The position numbers and the translations under genes are program-made. A model generated the notes under the pieces. The model had not been told where the DNA came from, made no database searches, and saw nothing but the letters and a program-made list of their open reading frames with translations. Below, piece by piece: positions 50,641 through 61,343 of a stretch of 64,000 bases of DNA (the first letter of the stretch is position 1; every line of letters starts with the position of its first letter). The stretch covers positions 7,506,186 to 7,570,185 of the forward strand of contig OX442317.1 in NCBI GenBank assembly GCA_949358305.1. Direction: 5' to 3'. The stretch comes from Strigamia acuminata. Lineage: Eukaryota > Arthropoda > Chilopoda > Geophilomorpha > Linotaeniidae.

Positions 50641-52027
50641 TTTTTTCCCTTCTCTTCGCGTGTCGTGAAATCACACGCACTAGAAAAATTCCCAAGTGTG
50701 TAGAAGCATCGTTTCACATCGCCAACATTCTATTTTTTTTTTAAACTAACAAAATCGACTCAAATCCCCATTTGTTTGTGGTTGCTCTTACTCCCATGTT
50801 AAACAGAGCAGTCTGCAAAATCACATTTTGAATAAAATCTGCTAAACTGCTTGTTTAAACCACACATTTCGGATGTACAAGTAAATTTGCTGTTCATTTC
50901 ATCCAACTTCAAAAATGTCGGCCGGATAAACATTTTTCATTTAAACCCTTTTTGTTATCAAAATTGCCACTTGTTTCAATTAAATAAAACCAGACTTAAC
51001 GATTTTTGCAGAAGCATTTACAAGTTGTTTCTACTTGATCTACATCTGTCCAAATAAACCCAAGTTTCACTATGTAAACAATGACTATTAAGAGATAATA
51101 TTTGTCCATGTTAACGACATCGTAATGTGTTTACAAGTACATAAATTACGTACTCGCAAAACCTCACTTTCGCTTTAGTTTTACAAAGACGGTTTAAATT
51201 TTCCTCAAGCAGAAAATGAAGGAAGATCTTCTCCTATGCAAACACAGTGTAATGGAGAACACGAGATTTACAAAGTGCCATCTTTTTAATACACCGGGCT
51301 CTAAATCTAATTATCTTTTCCTCAAATTCATACCAGGAAAGCAGTATGTATGTACGTACTTTTAAAGTGTGCAGGTTCAACCGAGAACCGTTTAAGTAAC
51401 CATAAAAATTAACAACCAGAAATAGTAGCTGAATTTGTGTATTACATGATAGGTGTTAAAGTTGCCGTAAACGAGTCATTTTCTCTCCACGTCTACACAA
51501 TAATGCCTTGCGACAATTATGCCTCACCTAAAAAAAAAATTAATAAGACATAAAAGTGTTCATTTATCACATCACGGAAGAGAAATAAAAAAAATAAATA
51601 AAAATGCACATACACTCTCACATTATCAACCTTAACTGTACAAGATTGTTCATTGCAAGAGAATTGAATGTTGATTGACTGGAAGTAAACTGCTCGTTCA
51701 CGTTAGATTTGCCACACGGTTTCCAACTTTTCTTACACACGAAAGGTGGTTTCCATTAATTGTAAATTGACCACAGCCAAACCCCAATACCGCAGTTCTC
51801 GTCCCAATAGAATTTTCTAATAAACTGGCTAAATGCCCGGATTAGTGGAGACTAGGGAGGCCATTTGGGAAATATGATTAAAGATTTACGATAATTATTA
51901 ACGAAAAGTTACAAAGAATAACGTCGGACTCGCACAATTATAAACTTTAATACAGTATCGCCCTGTAAAAAAAGTCATAAGTCTGTTTCAACTAATATGT
52001 GTTGTTTAAACGGAAAAAATATAAAAA

Positions 52028-52137
52028 AAAACCTCAAAAAACATTTTCAAAAACGACAAAAATATTTTTAAAACGCCAAAAACAATTTTTAAAACGCCAA
52101 AAACATTTTTTAAAACGCCAAAAACAATTTTTTTTAA
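52028..52137. repeat. ~21-bp tandem repeat
   Basis: Four to five units of the type AAAACGCCAAAAACAATTTT with variable T/A run lengths. The Lys/Gln-rich frame across it is a by-product. Confidence 0.8.
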
Positions 52138-54603
52138 TGTACTGTATTGTTTTGTTGACTAAATCTCAAATCTGCTTAATCAGATCAAGACATCTCTCAA
52201 TTAGGTTTCATTAAGCCCCACTTTTACATGTGAAAATTGTGAATTTTTTCCCCGCTAAATTCGCGCCACTTTGACACGTATAGATTTATTCGGCGTCACC
52301 ATTTAAATCGCGTTATATTTATCCAAATCATCTCTGATCAATTGGATTTGGATTGCAAAATCAAAGCCTAAAGATACACGTCTCGCGTTCCTTCAGCCAT
52401 CACCATGACAACTAACTCCAATACTTTGTTGGCTTGACAGTTTTCATTAGACGAAAAATGTTGCTTCCCAATAATACTGCGCCAAATCAAGTGCAACGTT
52501 TTGGCGCACGACCAAAAGTCCTTTCCTTTCCTTTCCGACCAAGTTTTGGTAAATCCTCGCGCGCTCCTGCTTTTGATTGGCCCGGAAGTATCGATTTCCG
52601 CAATAAGAGACGACACTGCATCGGACTAACAAGCAACCGTGATTAAACCGTGTTGATAATCGTACTCGACCAAAGTGTCCCTCTTGTTTTCAAGAGACTT
52701 GATCGCTTGAGCGTGTAACGACAAACAACAACAGCCTTGTCAAATTCGTGAGGAATAACTTAAAACCCGCGTGTTAATTCGAGCGAAGATTAGACTTATT
52801 AATTCAATACCATTTGCTTCATTTATTCAGACGTTAGACACAATAATTCTTCAGTTCGAGGGCTTTATCATGCGTGAAAAAAAATATTTCATGCCAACAT
52901 TTTCATTTTATATTGAAAAAATTGAATTTTTCAAGATAAAAATAAAAATAAATACAATTGTTTAAAATCTCAATTTTTTTCGGTCAAATATTAATTTCGT
53001 CTGGCTAGACTAGCCGACATGCTGCCTCGCTCGAAGATAACATTAAATTTTAAATGCACTCACGTTGTTTCCACGTTGACCTTTGCTGACGTTTCCAGTC
53101 GAATCAAAAGTTTGAAAAACTCCAAGATGGCCGATCTCCGGACCTTAATTAGTTGTATAATCCACCACCGGGGTACGGCGCTACTAAGAAAACACTTTGG
53201 ATTTAGATTTTTTTAAAAAAATAATTTCCTAAAAAGTAAAAACTTTTCTTTCTGACAAATTGGAAAAGCTGATATTATCCGTCCAAGCTACGGAAGATTA
53301 TTCAGGCACGACTAAGAAATTTCAGAGACATAACCACCTTAGAAAGATCAAACAGCATTTCACATGGCGCGGGAGTTGTTCAATTCCCAACAGGAAAAAG
53401 TAAAGAAAGTCAGTCACCTAATGAACAGCTCGAGGGAAGAGCTTGGAATTTTCTTTTTCTTTTCAACATCTACAGACTAGATTTTTTATATATATTTATC
53501 TATATATTTTTTTAAATTACTTGGACTAACTTACTAAATCGGACGTAATTCGGTTTCTAATGTCCGCGTTAAGTCTTATTAAGTGATATGTGAGAAACAA
53601 AAGAAAAATACAGCTCGGAATGAAAAGAAGAGGAGTGAGAGAGAGAGAGAGAAAAGATGCTGCCTCCTTTATTAATAGGATTGGTGGAGGGATTTAGAAA
53701 AGTGCCTTGCAGCAGGTCTCATCAGTGAGACAAACTGGATCCTCCAATTCATAAGAGAAGCTTCTTGTATCTCAAAGCAAACTTGGTTTCAATCTTCAAT
53801 ATCTGTTTATATCCAGCCTACACACAAAGACTTGTATAACCATGCTGAGAACTTCGATTTCAAGATGACGAACGAATGGAATTCTAAAAATATATTCCTA
53901 GAATTTCAATTTACCAACAAAATAACGTGGATGTCTGCAAACAAGCAGCCGCACAAATAGCTGCCCCTTCCGCCAGTGCATACTCCATGGGTAGGCTTCC
54001 CCTTCATCTTCCTACATTTGCACATGACTACGATAGTTGCCGATATCAATTTTAAAAAATGAGTTATTAAAAAGGGATTAAAGCCAAATTCTATGTTCTA
54101 CACGGTCTTTTCTCACGATTTTGATTTAACCGGATTTAAAAAAGTAACATTTGCATTTCCTTTTTTACACGATTTAAATTTAAAGAAAAAATATTTCCAT
54201 TAACTGTGATTTTCTAAATATTTAGAGAATTCTCCTTGTTTGTATTTATTTACATATCTACAGTATAAAAACGGAATGATGTGTATAATTTAAAATTTAC
54301 AAAATAATATCTTTAAAAAAATATCCATTCGTTAAATAATGTACGTCTATATTGTATAGAATTACCAAACCAAAAAACACGAGATTAAAAGAAAACACGA
54401 AAGAATAAATAAATAAATAAAAAATAACACCAGTGTACATATTTACAATAGAAGAAAATAAACAGAAAAATCCCCACAAGCACACTCATAGCGATTCCCA
54501 TGTCATTGCCCAAACATCTGTCGATATCAAAAAACATTTGTAAAAAAATTGAATGCCTTGCATAGAGAATTCAATTTATTTTTATTTTTATTTCCTTTTC
54601 TAG
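52138..54603. other. Probable intron upstream of the Ig exon
   Basis: AT-rich with a GC-richer patch at about 52480-52640 (ATTGGC motif, repeated CCTTT) and a GA microsatellite at about 53633-53655. The final bases form a pyrimidine-rich tract leading to TTCTAG at 54598-54603. I found no signal-peptide exon that could precede the Ig exon. Confidence 0.5.
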
Positions 54604-54713
54604 AAATGGCCTCCATTTTGCCCGAATTCACGGAGACTGTCTCCAATAAGACTGTGCCCATCGGCCGAGAGGCCATCTTATCATGTGTCGTCAATCATCT
54701 CGGTAAACACAAG
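54604..54713 (+). CDS. Ig-domain exon of a DIP/lachesin-like cell-surface gene
   Basis: A 110-bp internal exon. The acceptor is a T-rich tract ending TTTTCTAG at 54603 and the donor is AAG|GTAAAA at 54713/54714. The first two bases finish a codon split with the previous exon; the exon ends in phase 0. It encodes the start of an Ig domain, including TVPIGREAILSCVVNHLG, with the first disulphide Cys at codon 54684-54686 and an N-glycosylation sequon (Asn-Lys-Thr) at 54645. In DIP, lachesin and related neuronal IgSF proteins this strand is followed by Val-Ala-Trp-Ile, usually right after a Lys; that continuation is absent here, consistent with a splice after the terminal Lys. Such proteins act in cell adhesion at the outer membrane. 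Signal peptide and remaining Ig domains lie outside the window or were not found. The exact paralogue cannot be told. Confidence 0.8.
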
Positions 54714-54926
54714 GTAAAAAGAAAGGAATGTTTTAGAGTAGTCCCTTAGGCCCAACAAGCATTTTCTCCTCTCTTACGTATGAGTTGTCTCGTATATATG
54801 TTTGCCACTCAACCTTCTAGACATATAATAAATATTGGACAACAAATTAGATATGACAGAAATTGTTCGCTCCAGGAATTGTATTCGACGAGAAGACGAA
54901 AGAAAATATTACGCACTCGAATAAAT
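54714..54926. other. Intron between Ig exon and BEL/Pao insertion
   Basis: 213 bases of intron starting at the GTAAAA donor. The last five (54922-54926, TAAAT) are the left target duplication of the retrotransposon. Confidence 0.75.
54922..54926. repeat. Target-site duplication, left copy
   Basis: TAAAT immediately before the 5' LTR, identical to the five bases after the 3' LTR. Confidence 0.9.
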
Positions 54927-55467
54927 TGTGAAAATCGAGTGATTTTACGCGTGATATAAACTATTATTTGAATTGCTATTCTCATTTTTGAATTGTTGTT
55001 ATTTTTTATATTTCAATGTGTTGATTTGACTTGTGGTTTTAGTTGTTATTTGTGTTTCATTTACCATTTTATTAGATTGAATAGTTTAATATTGTTGTAA
55101 TATTTCTTATTTTACTGCTTCAATATATTTGTATTTCTTATTTGAGTGTTTGACCTGTTCCTCATTTGTAGTACCTTGCCCTGTTAATCCCTTAATTGGT
55201 GTGGGTTTTTCCTACCTCTTGAGCGCCGTCTCATTGGCGCTCTGAACGCGTCATCCACATTCCTCTACCCCTTTTCCCATTGTGTTGAAAATAGAATAAA
55301 CTTTTAGTGTACCTTTTACCTCTAAAACGTGTGGTTGTGCTTTTACTTTACTCCAACGCCATCTTTGAATTTCACCACCATCTCAACTTTATTCATCCAC
55401 TTGTATCCAGGACTTTGGAAATTTGTTTGGTAGATTTGTATTGATTTAAACTTATGCAAATTTAACA
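54927..55467 (+). repeat. 5' LTR of the BEL/Pao element
   Basis: 541 bp, TGTGAAAATC...TTTAACA. A TATAAA lies at 54955-54960, close to the left edge. AATAAA at 55295-55300 is a likely polyadenylation signal. A GC-richer segment with GAGCGCC and GGCGCTC (about 55221-55242) can fold into a small stem. Transcription start and U3/R/U5 limits cannot be fixed from sequence alone. Confidence 0.95.
55295..55300 (+). promoter_or_regulatory. AATAAA polyadenylation signal in 5' LTR
   Basis: Canonical hexamer, duplicated at 61166 in the 3' LTR. In sense orientation within a host intron it could also end host transcripts. Confidence 0.6.
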
Positions 55468-55468
55468 T

Positions 55469-55486
55469 TGGTGCCGAAACCCGGGA
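55469..55486 (+). promoter_or_regulatory. Primer-binding site, tRNA-Phe
   Basis: TGGTGCCGAAACCCGGGA starts one base after the 5' LTR. It is complementary over 18 bases to the 3' end (with CCA) of the conserved animal tRNA-Phe acceptor and T-arm sequence, whose acceptor stem begins GCCGAAA. The element therefore most likely primes minus-strand DNA from tRNA-Phe. The assignment uses my knowledge of animal tRNA-Phe, not this species' own gene. Confidence 0.85.
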
Positions 55487-55522
55487 AGTATTTCAATTTC
55501 CCATCTAATCAAAATCTACAAA

Positions 55523-58500
55523 ATGGTGAGAGTTTTTGAGTTGAAGAACAGGGCGTTCAGAGCGGCCATATTGGTCACCGAGACGCTCTTAACCACGATA
55601 ACCACCGCGCTGACCGGACGAGCAGCGATACCGCAAGCCACGATTGAACTGTGGATGCAGCAGCTCGAGCAGAAACACAAACGAGCTCAAACAACGTTCG
55701 ACGCCACCTTGGATCAAGCCAAATCTGACCAGGAAATCGACACCACGGTGCAGGCACTCGACGCGTTGGAGGACCGTTTGGCAGCAGCAAGAGCGGAATT
55801 AACAAGGTACATTCAAGCGTATTTTCCACCCGTTCCGCCCCAGAATTTACAAGCGGACGCGGACGCGCAACCGGCGACGAACATCGACGCACTAGCGGCG
55901 GCCATTACCGCAGCAGTGTCGGCGGCGACGCCACGAGTGACCCCAACAAACGGCCAGCCATTCATCAAACGCAAACCGCTGGAGATTCCCAAATTCGACG
56001 GGCGCAAACCTGAGGAGTGGGGAGGATTTTGGAAAACATTTTCCATTCAGGTTGGCGACGACGAGCAACTGGATGCGACACATAAACTGTTACATTTGAG
56101 GACATATTTGGTAGGAGACGCGTTAGATGACATCAAAGCGTTGGAGATTACAGCTGGAAATTATAATATCGCGGTCACACGCCTACAAAAAAAATATGGC
56201 GACAAGATCGTGCTTGAAAACAAATATTTGTCAAATTTAATTAACCTACCTTTAGTCAACAGCGATCGAGATAGGATGGGGCTCCAGAAGTTGCACAGAC
56301 ACGTAGAGATCAACATCGAGAATTTGGCGAACATCGAGGTACCACTGGCAGAAATTCAGCGTACCATTTTCCCCGTGCTGTCGTCCGCCATACCACGCAA
56401 CGTGATTATGGAGTACGACAAAGACTGCGACGGAGAGAGATCGGTAACGAGGCTAATGGATTGGCTGAGCAGCTACATCGCTAAACACGCCAAATACGAC
56501 ATGATGAAAAGTCAAACTAAACCTGATGCGACAACAAACAAATCGTCATCCACGGATAACGCCCACAACAATAAGGGAAAATTCAAACGAAAAGAAAAGG
56601 AGCCTCGATCTGGATCAGCGTCACAACTGTCTTTAATAATAATAAAATGCCAATTTTGTGATTCCGCAGAACACAACCGAAAACGATGTCCACTCTCGAT
56701 GGAAGAAAGACGTAAAAGACTGCAAAAAAAGGGAATTTGCTTGCGATGCTTGGGAAAAGCACCCCACAAAACTGAGGAGTGCAGGACTCGCATGAAATGC
56801 TACAGCTGCGAGGGAGCGCACCACACACACGTGTGCGACACGCCAAAATCTACGGAGGTCGTCGAGGGAGTCACCCATTCGAACTCAGTAGTCACCACCT
56901 GTCCACCCAAGTCCGAATTTTTGATGGTCCAGATGGTGAAGATGGCGGGACCAAAGCTGTCAACGTTGGGAGTGTGCTACATCGATGGAGGAGCCCAGCG
57001 CACCTTCATACGGTCTGAATTGGTGAAAAAACTGAACTTAAAAATTCTAGGAACAGAAACCATCAATTTGGCCGTGTTTGGACAAGAGCCGAGGTCGGAA
57101 ATACGCAACAGAGTCGAATTGATTCTCAGCCCCGCCAATTCGAAGTCACCCGCTGTCACGATCGAGGCCATTGAGACTGCCCACGTCACATCCACGCCCG
57201 GAGAGCAACCAAATGGACAACTTAGGGCAGAGTTACAACGAAGGAAAATCGAGGTGGCCTGCAAACAAGTCGCGTTGCATTCAAAAGAAGTGGATTTGCT
57301 GATTGGAGTGGATCATTACTGGCGTGTAATGACAGGTCAAACGGAATTTTTGGAGGAAAATTTAATTGCAGTAAAGACTAAATTTGGTTGGACACTACAC
57401 GGACAGACCACGAATGGGACAAGAGTCATCGCTGCGCCGGTAAGAATTAACAAAATTACGCTTACCCCATCGACAGATGATCTTTTACGCCGGATGTGGG
57501 AACTGGAACCGATTGGAGTGCGCCACGAGTCGGTCGAAACCGACGACGACGCAGAAACGTTACAAAAATTCGAGAAAACCATCAAATGGACGGGTTCGAA
57601 ATATTCCGTGGAACTGCCGTGGATAGTGGACACCAACCAGTTGGATGACAACTACAGAGGAGCTGAACAACGCATCATGTCGCTGATTCGTCGTTTTCGA
57701 AAGCAGCCAAACCTCTACTTGGAATACAAGAAAGTCATTGATGAACAGTTAAAAATGGGAATTGTTGAAGAGATACCAAACCAAACTTCAACTGGACCAG
57801 TATACTACATGCCACACAGTCCGGTGATCAAAGAGGAACGCGTCACCACGAAATTGCGAGTCGTATTTGATGCTTCATCACACCGAAAGGGCTATCTCTC
57901 CTTGAACGATTGCCTATCAAAAGGTATAAACTTTCTACCGTCACTAATATTTATATTGTTAGGATTTCGTCTTGGGAGAGTGGCCATGATAGGTGACATT
58001 AAAAAAGCATTCCACATGATCGAAATTGCTTTAAAGGACCGCGACGCAACAAGATTTTTCTGGATCGATGAGTGCTGGGACGGCATAGGAAAAGCATTAT
58101 TGAAAGTGCTGCGCCAGACTCGAGTGTTATTTGGAGCTACACCGAGTCCATTCTTACTGAGCGCAACAATCCGACATCACCTGCGCAAATACGAAAAAAA
58201 ATACCCAGAAACAGTAAAGTTGTTGTTACGGTGTCTGTACGTGGACGATTTCATCTCGTCGCTCAAGACCGTCGCTCAAGCGCTAATGACATTTCGCCAG
58301 TCCAACTTGATTTTTGCAGCAGCCGGTATGGAACTCGCTAAGTGGCAAACCAATTCGCCCGAACTGAGAACTGAATTTCGAGAGGAATGCCCATCTGACG
58401 CGACACTGACGTCTAATGAAGACACAAAGGTGCTGGGAATTAGATGGAACCCGAATTTGGACGAATTAGGACTAGCAGTCGTAGAAACTTGCCCACCTAG

Positions 58501-60802
58501 CAAGAAAACGACCAAAAGAGAAGTAATCAAAATAACTGCTCAAATTTTTGACCCCTTAGGATTTGCTACACCATTCACCGTGACAGCACGCATGTTTTTC
58601 CAGTCCCTATGGCTGAGGAATTTGCCATGGGATGACGAATTAGACAACGAGTTGCGCGCTGATTGGAAGAAGTGGACCGACCAAATTCCCACTCTAAGAA
58701 AAATTCAAATCCCACGATGGTTGGGACAGGACGAATTTGACCAATGTGAAGTACACATATTCTGCGACGCGAGTCCGAAGGCATATGGGGCGGTGGCATA
58801 CATCCAGAACTCTAATGGTGATTTGATTGAGACTAATTTCATTTTGTCAAAGTGTCGTGTAGCTCCTGTTAAACCACTTACACTGCCAAGACTCGAGCTC
58901 ATGGGAGCACTGGTTGCTGTACGTCTCTCCGACCAAATCAAGGAGTTGATGACGCCAGGTGAAATATTTTTTTGGACGGACTCTCAGATATGTCTCCATT
59001 GGATCAAGAACACATCCAAACGACCACCAACCTTCGTCCACAATCGAGTTTTGGAGATAAGGGAGAAGTCAAAAATTGAAGAGTGGAGACACGTGCCAGG
59101 CGTGGAAAATCCTGCTGACCGCCTGACAAGAGGAATGGACGCAGAAGCATTGATAACCGAGCATCTTTGGTGGCAGGGACCGGACTGGCTACGTGGAAGT
59201 CGTCGAGATTGGCCAAACCTGCCAACAGAGCCGGTCGAAGAGGATGACGAAACGACTGAAACGCACGTCGAAGCCGTGCAAACAGCAGTAACTAATATTT
59301 TCCCGTTTGCCAGGTTTGGATCGTTTTCAAAAGCAATCCGAACACTGGCATGGGTTTACAGATTTGCTGACAATGCTGGAAAGCGACAGACAGATGCCAG
59401 CCAACGCGGTCGAGGTCCATTAACTGCAGCTGAGATAAAACGGGCGAAATTCAGCTTGATTCGAATCGCGCAGTCGGACGCTTATGGCCAGGAAATAAAT
59501 CAATTGAGAGATGGCAGACAAATTCAGAGGGATTCAAAATTGCGAGACCTGAATCCACAGCTGAACGAGATGGGGTTGATCGAACTGCAAACTCGACTGC
59601 AAAAATCGCGAGATTTGTACACCGCTGTGCAACCTTTGATTTTACCTCCAAACCATAAACTCACGAAATTAATTTTGCAACACTCTCATTTACAGGTCCT
59701 TCATTGCGGATTGACAGCCACACTGTCTAAATTTCGAGAATTATACTGGACACCATCCGCAAGGAGGACCTTAAAATCGATTTTGGACAAATGCGTCGTC
59801 TGCAAAAAGATTCAAGGACGGTTGATGCGAGAAGTGCCAGGCCCCCTCCCAGCAGACAGGACGACTAAGTGCCAACCATTCGCGGTTACTGGGGTCGATT
59901 TTGCTGGACCGATAATAATAAAGGGACGAACAACCAAAGCTTACATAGCCCTTTTCACGTGTGCAACCATTCGAGCGGTCCATTTGGAACTGGTTCCCTC
60001 ATTGTCAACAACAGACTTTTTGGGAGCTTTTGAACGATTCATCAGTCGTAGAGGCCTCCCAAAGACGATGTACAGCGACAACGGGTCCACCTTTCACCGC
60101 GCTCATTTAGAACTTTCATCTCTTTTACGCTCCACCAAAGACGAGGCGTTCCAAAATTATCTGGCTCAAAAGGGAATAGAGTGGAAGTTCATCGTGGAAA
60201 ATGCACCATGGTGGGGAGGGTTTTGGGAGAGGATGGTACAGACAGTTAAACGTTGCTTGAAAAAAGTAATCGGATCTGCACACCTCAACTTTTATCAATT
60301 TGGAACTTTCTTGGCACAGACGGAAGCGGTCATCAACCGTAGGCCCATCACATACGTGTACGAGAAGCCAAGCGAAGCCGAACCACTTACTCCAGCACAT
60401 TTCTTGACGGGAATCATGCAAACGCACTTGCCGGATTCAGGGTCGACTGAAATACTCGAACCGACTCAAAAGGAATTCGTTCGACAGTGGCAATATCAAC
60501 AACGCATGTTGTCAACATTTTGGTCACGCTGGTCCCGTGAATATTTAAAGGACCTGAAGGTGCAAACGGGAAAATCAGACAAACGAGAGCTGCAAATTGA
60601 CGACGTTGTGATAATTGAGGAGCAATTTAAACCCCGTTTGAAATGGAAGATGGGGAGAGTGGTCGAAGTCAGACGAGGTCGCGATGACAAAGTTAGGTCA
60701 TGTGAACTCGTGCTCGCGGATGGGGGAAAATTACGTCGACCAGTTCAACGTCTCGTGCGTTTGGAAGTGGGGTCAGACATCCCCTCCCCGCCGGCAGTGT
60801 GA
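55523..60802 (+). CDS. gag-pol: BEL/Pao gag-pol polyprotein
   Basis: One 1759-residue frame; ATG in AAAATGG context, 36 bases past the primer site. Gag: an Ala-rich helical start, then a DUF1759-type domain (about 153-300) and three Cys/His knuckles from C376, C406 and C426, the first being Cx2Cx4Hx4C. Protease (DUF1758-like): active-site Asp488 in DGGAQ. Reverse transcriptase (about 735-1000): FDAS with Asp783, Asp825, and YVDD at 906-909. RNase H: Asp1082, Glu1125, Asp1153, Asp1199. Integrase: zinc site H1389-x4-H1394 and C1424-x2-C1427; catalytic Asp1459, Asp1519, Glu1569. A DUF5641-type C-terminal domain follows (about 1665-1745). The order PR-RT-RH-IN and these families are diagnostic of BEL/Pao. 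Codons are clearly GC-richer than the host DNA. The stop TGA lies inside the 3' LTR. All catalytic residues looked for are present except the usual Ser/Thr after the protease Asp. Confidence 0.97.
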   Translation: MVRVFELKNRAFRAAILVTETLLTTITTALTGRAAIPQATIELWMQQLEQKHKRAQTTFDATLDQAKSDQEIDTTVQALDALEDRLAAARAELTRYIQAYFPPVPPQNLQADADAQPATNIDALAAAITAAVSAATPRVTPTNGQPFIKRKPLEIPKFDGRKPEEWGGFWKTFSIQVGDDEQLDATHKLLHLRTYLVGDALDDIKALEITAGNYNIAVTRLQKKYGDKIVLENKYLSNLINLPLVNSDRDRMGLQKLHRHVEINIENLANIEVPLAEIQRTIFPVLSSAIPRNVIMEYDKDCDGERSVTRLMDWLSSYIAKHAKYDMMKSQTKPDATTNKSSSTDNAHNNKGKFKRKEKEPRSGSASQLSLIIIKCQFCDSAEHNRKRCPLSMEERRKRLQKKGICLRCLGKAPHKTEECRTRMKCYSCEGAHHTHVCDTPKSTEVVEGVTHSNSVVTTCPPKSEFLMVQMVKMAGPKLSTLGVCYIDGGAQRTFIRSELVKKLNLKILGTETINLAVFGQEPRSEIRNRVELILSPANSKSPAVTIEAIETAHVTSTPGEQPNGQLRAELQRRKIEVACKQVALHSKEVDLLIGVDHYWRVMTGQTEFLEENLIAVKTKFGWTLHGQTTNGTRVIAAPVRINKITLTPSTDDLLRRMWELEPIGVRHESVETDDDAETLQKFEKTIKWTGSKYSVELPWIVDTNQLDDNYRGAEQRIMSLIRRFRKQPNLYLEYKKVIDEQLKMGIVEEIPNQTSTGPVYYMPHSPVIKEERVTTKLRVVFDASSHRKGYLSLNDCLSKGINFLPSLIFILLGFRLGRVAMIGDIKKAFHMIEIALKDRDATRFFWIDECWDGIGKALLKVLRQTRVLFGATPSPFLLSATIRHHLRKYEKKYPETVKLLLRCLYVDDFISSLKTVAQALMTFRQSNLIFAAAGMELAKWQTNSPELRTEFREECPSDATLTSNEDTKVLGIRWNPNLDELGLAVVETCPPSKKTTKREVIKITAQIFDPLGFATPFTVTARMFFQSLWLRNLPWDDELDNELRADWKKWTDQIPTLRKIQIPRWLGQDEFDQCEVHIFCDASPKAYGAVAYIQNSNGDLIETNFILSKCRVAPVKPLTLPRLELMGALVAVRLSDQIKELMTPGEIFFWTDSQICLHWIKNTSKRPPTFVHNRVLEIREKSKIEEWRHVPGVENPADRLTRGMDAEALITEHLWWQGPDWLRGSRRDWPNLPTEPVEEDDETTETHVEAVQTAVTNIFPFARFGSFSKAIRTLAWVYRFADNAGKRQTDASQRGRGPLTAAEIKRAKFSLIRIAQSDAYGQEINQLRDGRQIQRDSKLRDLNPQLNEMGLIELQTRLQKSRDLYTAVQPLILPPNHKLTKLILQHSHLQVLHCGLTATLSKFRELYWTPSARRTLKSILDKCVVCKKIQGRLMREVPGPLPADRTTKCQPFAVTGVDFAGPIIIKGRTTKAYIALFTCATIRAVHLELVPSLSTTDFLGAFERFISRRGLPKTMYSDNGSTFHRAHLELSSLLRSTKDEAFQNYLAQKGIEWKFIVENAPWWGGFWERMVQTVKRCLKKVIGSAHLNFYQFGTFLAQTEAVINRRPITYVYEKPSEAEPLTPAHFLTGIMQTHLPDSGSTEILEPTQKEFVRQWQYQQRMLSTFWSRWSREYLKDLKVQTGKSDKRELQIDDVVIIEEQFKPRLKWKMGRVVEVRRGRDDKVRSCELVLADGGKLRRPVQRLVRLEVGSDIPSPPAV

Positions 60803-61338
60803 AAATCGAGTGATTTTACGCGTGATATAAACTATTATTTGAATTGCTATTCTCATTTTTGAATTGTTGTTATTTTTTATATTTCAATGTGTTGATTTGA
60901 CTTGTGGTTTTAGTTGTTATTTGTGTTTCATTTACCATTTTATTAGATTGAATAGTTTAATATTGTTGTAATATTTCTTATTTTACTGCTTCAATATATT
61001 TGTATTTCTTATTTGAGTGTTTGACCTGTTCCTCATTTGTAGTACCTTGCCCTGTTAATCCCTTAATTGGTGTGGGTTTTTCCTACCTCTTGAGCGCCGT
61101 CTCATTGGCGCTCTGAACGCGTCATCCACATTCCTCTACCCCTTTTCCCATTGTGTTGAAAATAGAATAAACTTTTAGTGTACCTTTTACCTCTAAAACG
61201 TGTGGTTGTGCTTTTACTTTACTCCAACGCCATCTTTGAATTTCACCACCATCTCAACTTTATTCATCCACTTGTATCCAGGACTTTGGAAATTTGTTTG
61301 GTAGATTTGTATTGATTTAAACTTATGCAAATTTAACA
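60798..61338 (+). repeat. 3' LTR of the BEL/Pao element
   Basis: 541 bp, same sequence as the 5' LTR on visual comparison, at a constant offset of 5871. Its first bases supply the end of the gag-pol frame (TG of the last Val codon, then TGA). AATAAA at 61166-61171. The bases just before it are CCCCGCCGGCAG, not a purine tract. Confidence 0.95.
61166..61171 (+). promoter_or_regulatory. AATAAA polyadenylation signal in 3' LTR
   Basis: Likely signal for ending the element's own RNA; same position as in the 5' LTR. Confidence 0.65.
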
Positions 61339-61343
61339 TAAAT
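61339..61343. repeat. Target-site duplication, right copy
   Basis: TAAAT directly after the terminal CA of the 3' LTR. Confidence 0.9.

Larger units (their letters stand above)
45756..52027. other. Noncoding, no recognised gene
   Basis: AT-rich overall. It has a possible mariner-type terminus at 47151 and somewhat GC-richer patches at about 47580-47850 and 50280-50620. No conserved exon was recognised in either. Confidence 0.5.
54927..61338 (+). mobile_element. Complete BEL/Pao LTR retrotransposon
   Basis: A 6412-bp element: 5' LTR, primer site, one gag-pol frame, 3' LTR, flanked by TAAAT duplications (54922-54926 and 61339-61343), the 5-bp length expected of BEL/Pao. LTRs begin TGTG and end CA. 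The two 541-bp LTRs show no difference on reading them side by side, and the coding frame is uninterrupted, so the insertion is recent and could be active. It lies in the same orientation as the Ig exon upstream. No envelope frame is present. Confidence 0.95.

Noticed and set aside
55575-60690. Numerous minus-strand and shifted frames across the BEL/Pao body
   Set aside because: Shadows of the long gag-pol frame, with no independent motifs.
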